Shown piece by piece: positions 1-5,236 of a stretch of DNA of 6,423 nt. The stretch is from Spirochaetales bacterium (lineage in GTDB: Bacteria; Spirochaetota; Spirochaetia; DSM-27196; PWMO01). A program made the position numbers and the translations under genes. Below the pieces are notes generated by a model. It made no database searches, was not told where the DNA came from, and saw only the letters and a list, made by a program, of their open reading frames with translations. The DNA lies in NCBI GenBank assembly GCA_007123465.1, contig SKLB01000229.1, positions 1 through 6,423 on the forward strand. Direction: 5' to 3'. The first letter of the stretch is position 1. Each line of letters opens with the position of its first letter.

Positions 1-649
1 GCCAGTAGATCAGCCCGGAGCCGGCCTCCTCGTGGGTAGAGAAGAGATCGAGTTCCTTGCCGAGACGGCGGTGATCGCGCTTCTCGACCTGCTTGAGATG
101 CTCCAGGTGCGCGCGCAGCTCTTTGGGGTTCTCCCAGGCGGTACCGTAGATGCGCTGCAGCATCGGCCGCTTCTCATCACCGCGCCAGTACGCACCGGCC
201 ACCGACAGCAGCTTGAACGCCTTGGGGTGGATGCGACGCGTAGAATCCACGTGCGGCCCGCGGCACAGATCGGTGAAACTGTTCTGGGTGTAGGTCGATA
301 TTTCCTGATCGTCGGGCAGCTCCCTGATCAGCTCCAGTTTGTACGGCTGATCGGCAAACAGCTCGGCCGCGGCCTCCCTGCTCTGCACCTCACGGATAAA
401 CTGGTGATCACCGGCAACGATCTCGCGCATATGCTCTTCGATCTGTTCCAGATCCTCGGGTGTCAGGTTGCGCGGCAGATCGAAATCGTAATAGAAGCCG
501 TTCTCGATCGGTGGCCCGATTGCCACTTTGGCCTCGGGAAATATGCGCAATACCGCCTCGGCCATGACGTGGGCAGTTGAATGTCTGATTCGGTAGAGTC
601 TCTCGTCACCGGGAAGCTGCTCCAAGGCAACCGCCTCTGTTTCGGCCAT
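1..649 (-). CDS. thrS: Threonyl-tRNA synthetase, N-terminal 216 residues, lacking TGS domain (3' end off window)
   Basis: Class II synthetase that charges tRNA-Thr with threonine in the cytoplasm and removes mischarged serine. Only the first 216 codons are present; the gene runs off the left edge. The protein opens almost directly with the editing (SAD) domain: HSTAH at residues 23-27 gives the HxxxH motif and CRGPH at 129-133 gives the CxxxH motif, which are the known editing-site ligands of the family. The segment GAYWRGDEKRPMLQRIYGTAW (about 152-172) is the conserved end of that domain, and LGKELDLFS...GSGLIYW (about 196-216) begins the catalytic core. The zinc and motif 2/3 residues lie outside the window. 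The ATG at 649 has a GGAGGG ribosome site 4 nt upstream, and an in-frame TGA at 688-686 with no start codon between rules out an upstream extension, so the usual N-terminal TGS domain is truly absent here. It follows glgX by 99 nt on the same strand. Confidence 0.96.
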   Translation of the reverse strand, partial: MAETEAVALEQLPGDERLYRIRHSTAHVMAEAVLRIFPEAKVAIGPPIENGFYYDFDLPRNLTPEDLEQIEEHMREIVAGDHQFIREVQSREAAAELFADQPYKLELIRELPDDQEISTYTQNSFTDLCRGPHVDSTRRIHPKAFKLLSVAGAYWRGDEKRPMLQRIYGTAWENPKELRAHLEHLKQVEKRDHRRLGKELDLFSTHEEAGSGLIYW

Positions 650-653
650 CTGT

Positions 654-659
654 CCCTCC
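654..659 (-). promoter_or_regulatory. Ribosome binding site of thrS
   Basis: GGAGGG on the minus strand, 4 nt before the ATG at 649. It is the strongest Shine-Dalgarno match near this start and helps fix it. Confidence 0.75.
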
Positions 660-660
660 G

Positions 661-680
661 CTGTGCTGGTCTGTGCTTGT
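661..680 (-). repeat. Tandem 10-bp imperfect direct repeat in thrS leader
   Basis: Two adjacent 10-bp units, CTGTGCTGGT and CTGTGCTTGT on the plus strand (ACAAGCACAG then ACCAGCACAG on the coding strand), differ at one base. They sit immediately upstream of the thrS ribosome binding site and, if the candidate promoter is right, at the start of the transcript. The repeat itself is visible in the sequence; any role is speculation. E. coli thrS is known to be autoregulated through its leader, but the short leader here does not obviously resemble that operator. Confidence 0.5.
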
Positions 681-687
681 CTGGTTC

Positions 688-715
688 ATCTTGCCAATTT
701 TCGGCCGCCTGTCAA
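688..715 (-). promoter_or_regulatory. Candidate sigma-70 promoter for thrS
   Basis: A perfect -35 hexamer TTGACA lies at 715-710 on the minus strand. After 16 nt comes CAAGAT at 693-688, which matches the -10 consensus TATAAT at only three of six positions. Transcription would start near 680, leaving a leader of about 30 nt. The -35 is strong and the -10 weak, so this is a candidate only; thrS might also be read through from glgX. Confidence 0.4.
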
Positions 716-725
716 CCGCGTGCAT

Positions 726-737
726 CGCGGTACCGCG
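726..737. repeat. Perfect 12-bp palindrome CGCGGTACCGCG
   Basis: CGCGGTACCGCG is its own reverse complement. It lies between the glgX stop and the candidate thrS -35 hexamer, 10 bp upstream of that hexamer. As RNA it could make only a 4-bp stem with a GTAC loop and no T-run follows, so it is a poor terminator. A dimeric regulator site is possible; chance in GC-rich DNA is also plausible. Confidence 0.4.
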
Positions 738-748
738 CGGCACGGCTG

Positions 749-2884
749 TCAGCGCGCCAGCAGCACCACGATTGAGCGCGCCCGCACCACGTAACACGAC
801 GGATCACTCAGCGGCGCCTCCGCGCCCGGCTCGACAATATCCTGCGGTGGGTCCAGCGCGGTGTCTACCGCCCGGTACCAGCGGCGGCCGGCGGTTGGGT
901 CGCAGACGGTGAAGTTGCGTTCGCGCGTGGTGGAGTTGAACATGATGTAGAAATCGTTATCATCGCGGTCGGCACGGATCTCAGCCTTGCTGCCGTCGAT
1001 GCGCACCGCCAGCAGGTTGCGCGGTGAGGACCAGTCCATCGGCTTGCCGATCTCATCCGACCAGCTGATGTCGGGAATCGCGTTGTACGAGTAATCCTTA
1101 CCGGTAAAGAACTCGGGCCGCAGAAACGCAGGATGCGCAAGCCGGAACCGGATCAGCATGCGCGTGAAGCGCTGGATATCATCGTACTTCTGCAGCAATC
1201 CCCAATCGTACCACGAGATTGCGTTGTCCTGGCAGTACGCGTTGTTATTGCCGCGTTGCGTGCGGCCGAACTCATCGCCGCCGAGCAGCATCGGCGTACC
1301 CAGCGATAACAGCAGCGACGCGATGAAGTTCTTGATCTGCCTCCGGCGCACCCGCAGGACGCTGCGGTTGGTAGTGTCACCTTCAACGCCGTAGTTGTGG
1401 CTGTACTCACTGTTGTGGCCGTCGCGGTTGTTCTCACCGTTGTCCTCGTTGTGCTTCCTGGCGTAACTGACCAGGTCGCGCAGGGTGAACCCGTCGTGAG
1501 AGGTGACAAAGTTGATGCTGTGGAACGGCTTGCGGCCGTCGCGCAGGTAGAGATCCGAACTGCCGGAGATTCGCGTGGCAAAATCGGCCACCACGCCCTT
1601 GTCGCCGCGCCCGAAACGGCGGACATCGTCGCGGAAGCGGTCGTTCCACTCGGCCCAGCGTCCGCCGGGAAACCAGCCCACCTGGTAGGCTCCACCGGCG
1701 TCCCACGCCTCGGCGATGATCTTGGTGTTGCGCAGAATCGGGTCCTCGGCGATGCCTTCCAGCATCGGCGGATTCTCCATCAGGTTGCCTTTCTGGTCGC
1801 GTCCGAGGATCGATCCCAGGTCAAAGCGGAAACCGTCGATGTGCATCTCCACCACCCAGTAGTGCAGGCAGTCGCGGATCAGGGTGCGCACAATCGGGTG
1901 GTTACAGTTCAGCGTGTTGCCGCAGCCCGAATAGTTCTTGTAGTAGCGGCGGCGCTCATCCAGCATATAGTAAACGCGATTATCGATGCCGCGAAACGAT
2001 ATCGTCGGACCGTACTCGTTACCCTCGCCGGTATGGTTAAACACCACGTCCAGGATTACCTCGATACCGGCGGCGTGCAGCTCCTTGACCATCTGTTTGA
2101 ACTCGCGAACCTGCCCTCCGGCAACCGGGTCGGCAGCGTAGCGCGCCTTGGGCGCGAAGAACGCGATGCTGCTGTAGCCCCAGTAATTGGTGAGCTCTGC
2201 ACCGGTTTGCGGATGCGTGCGGTGCAGCTCGTGCTCGTCAAACTCGTGGATCGGCAGCAGCTCCAAACTGGTGATACCGAGATCTTTGAAGTACCCGATC
2301 TTCTCGGTGACACCGCGGTAGGTTCCCGGATGCTCCACACCCGAAGAGGGATGGCGCGTCAACCCGCGCACGTGAGTCTCGTAGATGACGCTGAAGCGCA
2401 ACGGATAGTTCAGCGGCTGGTCGCCTTCCCAGTCAAACGAGTCATCTATGACAATGCACTTGGGCACATACTCCCCATTGGCAGTCTCAGAGAACGACAG
2501 ATCACCGTCATCAGCGTTGACGTCGTAGCCCAGCGAATGTGAGAAATCCCAGCGGTGATCGGCGGTCAGTGCCTTGGCGTAGGGGTCGAGCAGGAATTTG
2601 TTGGCGTTGAATCGCAACCCTTCTTCGGGCTCCCAGGGCCCGTCGACGCGGAACAGATAGAGTGTACCGGCACTCAACCCCTCCACGTTTACGTGCCAGA
2701 TATCGCCACTGCGATTACGCTGCGGGTCAAGTGTTATCTCGTCGTACGGCCGGGTGTCGCTTGAATTCTGGAACAGAGCCAGGTGGACCGCAGTGGCGTC
2801 GCGGCTGAACAGGGCAAACTGCACCCCGTTCTCGGTGATGGTTGCGCCGAGTGGCTTTGGTTTTCCGGGCGTTACTCTCTGCAT
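749..2884 (-). CDS. glgX: Glycogen debranching enzyme, GlgX/TreX-type isoamylase (GH13)
   Basis: Hydrolyses alpha-1,6 branch points of glycogen or limit dextrins in the cytoplasm, working with glycogen phosphorylase. The 711-residue protein starts with PGKPKPLGAT and a CBM48-like beta-sandwich (about 8-110), followed by the GH13 barrel. Barrel motifs seen: DVVFNHT at 279-285; DGFRFDLGS with the nucleophile Asp355; IIAEAWDAGG with the acid/base Glu392; and TSHDGFTLRDLVSY with the transition-state Asp464. GTPMLLGGDEFGRTQRGNNNAYCQDN (about 529-553) is characteristic of the GlgX/isoamylase branch. The last ~90 residues form the C-terminal beta domain, ending at a TGA. Length is somewhat above E. 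coli GlgX and close to TreX-type enzymes. Start: ATG at 2884 is preferred, six bases after the upstream stop. A TTG at 2890, abutting that stop, would add two residues and has a GGA 7 nt upstream; neither has a strong ribosome site, suggesting coupling to the upstream hydrolase gene. Confidence 0.95.
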   Translation of the reverse strand: MQRVTPGKPKPLGATITENGVQFALFSRDATAVHLALFQNSSDTRPYDEITLDPQRNRSGDIWHVNVEGLSAGTLYLFRVDGPWEPEEGLRFNANKFLLDPYAKALTADHRWDFSHSLGYDVNADDGDLSFSETANGEYVPKCIVIDDSFDWEGDQPLNYPLRFSVIYETHVRGLTRHPSSGVEHPGTYRGVTEKIGYFKDLGITSLELLPIHEFDEHELHRTHPQTGAELTNYWGYSSIAFFAPKARYAADPVAGGQVREFKQMVKELHAAGIEVILDVVFNHTGEGNEYGPTISFRGIDNRVYYMLDERRRYYKNYSGCGNTLNCNHPIVRTLIRDCLHYWVVEMHIDGFRFDLGSILGRDQKGNLMENPPMLEGIAEDPILRNTKIIAEAWDAGGAYQVGWFPGGRWAEWNDRFRDDVRRFGRGDKGVVADFATRISGSSDLYLRDGRKPFHSINFVTSHDGFTLRDLVSYARKHNEDNGENNRDGHNSEYSHNYGVEGDTTNRSVLRVRRRQIKNFIASLLLSLGTPMLLGGDEFGRTQRGNNNAYCQDNAISWYDWGLLQKYDDIQRFTRMLIRFRLAHPAFLRPEFFTGKDYSYNAIPDISWSDEIGKPMDWSSPRNLLAVRIDGSKAEIRADRDDNDFYIMFNSTTRERNFTVCDPTAGRRWYRAVDTALDPPQDIVEPGAEAPLSDPSCYVVRARSIVVLLAR

Positions 2885-2890
2885 AGGCAA

Positions 2891-3661
2891 TTACGTATCC
2901 GAATCGAGGAACCGGATAACCGCATCGCAGAACTGATCGCGTCTCTCGGCGTGCACCCAGTGCCCTGCTCCATCTATCTGCTGCAACTGCAGCGCGGGGA
3001 ACCAGCGCCTGGCTGCGTTCAGACCATGGTTATCAACGTAGTCTGAGACAGCGCCGCGCAGCAGCAGTGCCGGCCCCTGGTAGACCGCCGTTTGTTCCGG
3101 CCAGTCAGAAATGGTGTGGTAGTTGCTGATAATGGCCGCGGCGTTGAGTTTCCAGCGGTAGATACCGTCCTCGCCTGCAGCAACGCTTTTGAGCAGAAAC
3201 GCACGAACCATCTGGTTCTCGATGTAGTCAGCCAGAAAGCGGTCCGCCTGCTTGCGCGAGCGAGCCTGCGCCGACTCCAGTTCCGCCAGGGCACGCAGGA
3301 TCTGCCGGTGGTGCGCCGGGTAGCGCCTTGGCGCGATATCGACTGCTACCAGCGAAAGCGTACGCTGCGGCACATCGAGGGCAAACTGCATTGCAACCTT
3401 GCCTCCCATCGAATGCCCCAGCAGGTGCGCCGTGTCGATCTTCAGCTGGTCAAGTGTATCGCCCACGTCGCGCGCCATTTCTCGATAGCTCATGCTGTCT
3501 GCGTGCGGCGAGTCGCCATGATTGCGCAGATCCAGCGTCACGGTAGTGACGTTGGTTTCCAGCCTGGCGGCTACCGAACGCCAGTTGTCCGCCGAACCGA
3601 AAAGTCCGTGCAGAATTATCAGCGGAGGTCCGCTGCCGTTGCGTCGAGAATTCAGGATCAC
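2891..3661 (-). CDS. Alpha/beta hydrolase, YbfF-like esterase
   Basis: A 256-residue single-domain alpha/beta hydrolase resembling E. coli YbfF, a cytoplasmic acyl esterase with a preference for short-chain or thioester substrates in vitro. Visible motifs: LHGLFGSADNW (18-27), the oxyanion-hole region; DLRNHGDS (44-51), typical of the YbfF subgroup; GHSMGG (82-87) with nucleophile Ser84; VDIAP with Asp108 and SDYV with Asp207 as candidate acidic residues; and GAGHWVHAE with catalytic His234. The start is the GTG at 3661: it overlaps the TGA of the upstream phosphatase (GTGA), has GGAGAG 6 nt upstream, and the family homology begins right there. A much longer reading with an upstream start at 3952 would add about 97 residues that are simply the out-of-frame phosphatase gene. 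It ends with TAA immediately before glgX. The physiological substrate is unknown. Confidence 0.92.
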   Translation of the reverse strand: MILNSRRNGSGPPLIILHGLFGSADNWRSVAARLETNVTTVTLDLRNHGDSPHADSMSYREMARDVGDTLDQLKIDTAHLLGHSMGGKVAMQFALDVPQRTLSLVAVDIAPRRYPAHHRQILRALAELESAQARSRKQADRFLADYIENQMVRAFLLKSVAAGEDGIYRWKLNAAAIISNYHTISDWPEQTAVYQGPALLLRGAVSDYVDNHGLNAARRWFPALQLQQIDGAGHWVHAERRDQFCDAVIRFLDSDT

Positions 3662-4449
3662 GCGCAGCTCTCCGGTAAACCACCGATGCCATCGAGCACG
3701 TGGTGCGGTTGGTACGGGAAGCTGCGCAGATCCTCGCGTGCGGTCACCCCGCTGAGCAGCAGGATTGTCTCGATTTCCGACTCGATCCCGGCGATGATAT
3801 CGGTATCCATTCTGTCGCCAATGATAAACGCTTCTTCGCGTCGCACAGCCAGACGTTTCAGGGCATGGCGCATCATCAGCGGGTTGGGCTTTCCCACAAA
3901 GTAGGCTTTGAAACCGGTGGACAGCTCTATCGGAGATACCAGCGCCCCGCACGCCGGCACAATTCCCTGCTCCACCGGACCGGTGAGATCGGGGTTGGTG
4001 CCGATCAGCCTGGCGCCGGCGCGCACAAGGTTGATAGCCTGCTCGAGTTTTTCAAAGCTGTACGAACGGGTCTCTCCCACAACAACGTAGTCCGGGTTCA
4101 TATCGTTGATCGACATGCCGGCATCGTAGAGCGCATTGATCAATCCTGCCTCGCCGATGACATACACCGAACCGCCGGGACACTGCGACGCCAGAAACGT
4201 AGCCGTGGCCAGTGCGCTGGTATAGAAGTGTTCGGGCTCCACCTCGATCCCGAGACGCTGCAGTTTCTGCTGCAGTTCGCGCGGCGACCGTTCACTGGAG
4301 TTTGTCAGGAAGAGATACTTCTTGTTCTCACGCTTGAGCCAGTCGACAAACTGCACTGCACCGGGCAGCAGGCGGTTTCCGTGATAAATCACGCCGTCCA
4401 TATCGCAGATGAAGCCCTTTCGCTGTAATAGCTTGTCTCGCAGGTCCAT
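3658..4449 (-). CDS. HAD-superfamily phosphatase, NagD-like (HAD-IIA)
   Basis: A 263-residue Mg-dependent phosphatase of the HAD-IIA (NagD, PNPase-like) family, predicted cytoplasmic. All four HAD motifs are visible: motif I DMDGV at 16-20, with Asp16 as nucleophile and Asp18 as acid; motif II FLTNSS with Thr49; motif III Lys187 in GKPNP; and motif IV GDRMDTDI at 211-218 with Asp212, Asp215 and Asp217. The large C2 cap lies between motifs II and III and includes VVVGETRSYSFEKLEQA and GTNPDLTGPVEQG. Family members act on nucleotides, sugar phosphates or phosphoglycolate, so the substrate cannot be named; next to glgX a sugar-phosphate substrate is a guess. ATG at 4449 has GAGGA 6 nt upstream. 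The gene is first in the minus-strand unit, and its TGA overlaps the GTG start of the esterase gene. Confidence 0.94.
   Translation of the reverse strand: MDLRDKLLQRKGFICDMDGVIYHGNRLLPGAVQFVDWLKRENKKYLFLTNSSERSPRELQQKLQRLGIEVEPEHFYTSALATATFLASQCPGGSVYVIGEAGLINALYDAGMSINDMNPDYVVVGETRSYSFEKLEQAINLVRAGARLIGTNPDLTGPVEQGIVPACGALVSPIELSTGFKAYFVGKPNPLMMRHALKRLAVRREEAFIIGDRMDTDIIAGIESEIETILLLSGVTAREDLRSFPYQPHHVLDGIGGLPESCA
3668..3673 (-). promoter_or_regulatory. Ribosome binding site that fixes the esterase GTG start
   Basis: GGAGAG on the minus strand, inside the 3' end of the phosphatase gene and 6 nt before the GTG at 3661. Together with the GTGA overlap it decides the esterase start over any upstream alternative and suggests translational coupling. 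Confidence 0.7.
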
Positions 4450-4455
4450 CGGGTA

Positions 4456-4460
4456 TCCTC
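4456..4460 (-). promoter_or_regulatory. Ribosome binding site of the HAD phosphatase gene
   Basis: GAGGA on the minus strand, 6 nt upstream of the ATG at 4449, at normal spacing. Confidence 0.65.
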
Positions 4461-4474
4461 TATTTCAATGCTAC

Positions 4475-4480
4475 AATATA
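4475..4480 (-). promoter_or_regulatory. Possible -10 element for the phosphatase-esterase-glgX unit
   Basis: TATATT on the minus strand matches the sigma-70 -10 consensus at five of six positions and lies about 26 nt before the phosphatase start. At 17-nt spacing the upstream hexamer is TGTACG, a poor -35 match. It is the best AT-rich hexamer in this otherwise GC-rich gap, but on its own it is weak evidence. Confidence 0.3.
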
Positions 4481-4495
4481 TCGCGAATGGGCGGC

Positions 4496-4513
4496 CGCGT
4501 ACACACACACGCG
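4496..4513. repeat. CA dinucleotide run flanked by CGCGT/ACGCG inverted repeat
   Basis: In the divergent gap, an AC run (4501-4510) sits inside a short inverted repeat: CGCGT at 4496-4500 and ACGCG at 4509-4513, separated by 8 nt. A GCGGCCGC palindrome overlaps its left side (4491-4498). It lies just upstream of the possible minus-strand -10 element, so an operator is conceivable, but the arms are only 5 bp. Confidence 0.3.
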
Positions 4514-4539
4514 TCCGGATTTTTCCGCTACACGCCGAG

Positions 4540-4569
4540 TTGACCTTGAACGGCGCGGCCTGCCATTAT
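4540..4569 (+). promoter_or_regulatory. Candidate sigma-70 promoter for the HD-domain gene
   Basis: TTGACC at 4540-4545 matches the -35 consensus at five of six positions; CATTAT at 4564-4569 matches the -10 at four of six; the spacer is 18 nt. Transcription would begin near 4576, giving a leader of about 38 nt before the ATG at 4614. Confidence 0.45.
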
Positions 4570-4601
4570 GAGGCGGCACTAAGCTGCCAAACCGAGACTA
4601 A

Positions 4602-4607
4602 GAGGAG
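4602..4607 (+). promoter_or_regulatory. Ribosome binding site of the HD-domain gene
   Basis: GAGGAG, 6 nt upstream of the ATG at 4614; a strong, well-spaced Shine-Dalgarno that supports this start. Confidence 0.75.
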
Positions 4608-4613
4608 CACACT

Positions 4614-5189
4614 ATGGATGAACCGACCCGTGAACAAGCGCTGGCGCTGCTGCAGCAATACACCAGGACCGACAGCCTCTTGAAACACGCCCGGTCGGTG
4701 GAAGCGGTGATGCGCTACTGCGCGCGCAAGCGCGGCTACGACGAGGACCAGTGGGGCGTAATCGGCCTGGTACACGATCTGGACTGGGAGATGTATCCGA
4801 CCGAACACTGCAGCCGAACCGAGCAGATTCTGCGCGACGCGGGCTGGCCGGAGAATTACATCCACGCCGTGCTGTCTCACGCCTGGGAGATGTTCACGGA
4901 CGTTAAACCCGAACACGAGATGGAGAAGGTGCTCTATACCATAGACGAGCTCACCGGACTGGTTACGGCAACCGCATTGATGCGCCCATCCAAAAGCGTA
5001 CTCGATATGCAGCCCAAGTCGGTCAAGAAGAAATGGAAAGATAAAGGGTTTGCTGCCGGGGTCAACCGCTCGGTGATCGAGAGGGGCGCGGAAATGCTCG
5101 GCGTTTCTATCGACGAGGCAATTGAAGATACTATCATGGGAATGCGCGAGGCCGCCGACGACATCGGCCTGCGCGGATCGATAGAATAG
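4614..5189 (+). CDS. HD-domain protein, predicted metal-dependent hydrolase
   Basis: A 191-residue soluble protein with a single HD domain, a fold typical of metal-dependent phosphohydrolases. The signature residues are all present: His25 in LLKHARSVE, His54-Asp55 in GLVHDLDWE, and Asp111 in YTIDELTGL, with His89 in LSHAWEMF as a likely additional metal ligand. No second catalytic domain, signal peptide or membrane segment is seen. The C-terminal third is basic then acidic (KSVKKKWKDKGF followed by an EAIEDTIMGMREA helix). Similar small HD proteins are widespread in Firmicutes, spirochaetes and others, but their substrate is generally unassigned, so no function beyond probable phosphate-ester or nucleotide hydrolysis should be claimed. 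It is the only plus-strand gene, with its own promoter candidate and a hairpin 7 nt after its TAG stop, so it is probably monocistronic. Confidence 0.9.
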   Translation: MDEPTREQALALLQQYTRTDSLLKHARSVEAVMRYCARKRGYDEDQWGVIGLVHDLDWEMYPTEHCSRTEQILRDAGWPENYIHAVLSHAWEMFTDVKPEHEMEKVLYTIDELTGLVTATALMRPSKSVLDMQPKSVKKKWKDKGFAAGVNRSVIERGAEMLGVSIDEAIEDTIMGMREAADDIGLRGSIE

Positions 5190-5196
5190 GGTCGTT

Positions 5197-5234
5197 GGCC
5201 CCGCGCCTGGCGCCGGGGCCGTCCCTTCATTTTT
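5197..5234 (+). terminator. Hairpin terminator between convergent HD gene and secF
   Basis: GGCCCC at 5197-5202 pairs with GGGGCC at 5215-5220. The interior can add GCG/CGC pairs (5203-5205 with 5211-5213) with one bulged C, leaving a CCTGG loop. On the plus strand a TTTTT run follows at 5230-5234, about 9 nt after the stem, and a second T-rich stretch lies at 5241-5250. The T-run is further from the stem than in a classic intrinsic terminator. On the minus strand no T-run follows, so termination of secF would rely on the stem alone or on Rho. Confidence 0.5.
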
Positions 5235-5236
5235 GG

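Noticed and set aside
32..580. Plus-strand open frame of 182 codons opposite thrS
   Set aside because: Antisense to a clear synthetase sequence with editing motifs; no independent support.
650..748. T-box riboswitch or long attenuator ahead of thrS
   Set aside because: The whole gap is 99 nt and the likely leader about 30 nt, too short for a T-box; no T-box-like conserved sequence or terminator hairpin with T-run is visible.
1397..2542. Plus-strand open frame of 381 codons opposite glgX
   Set aside because: It is Val/Ala/Arg/Gln-rich with no recognisable domain and lies wholly antisense to a gene with all its catalytic motifs. Long antisense frames are expected opposite GC-rich coding sequence.
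3092..3904. Plus-strand open frame of 270 codons spanning the esterase-phosphatase junction
   Set aside because: Antisense to two well-supported genes, no motif, no plausible ribosome site seen.
3662..3952. N-terminal extension of the esterase to a start at 3952
   Set aside because: The extra residues are an out-of-frame reading of the phosphatase gene; homology, ribosome site and GTGA overlap place the start at 3661.
3700..4428. Plus-strand open frame of 242 codons opposite the HAD phosphatase gene
   Set aside because: Shadow of the real gene; composition is His/Gln/Leu-rich without domain-like pattern.
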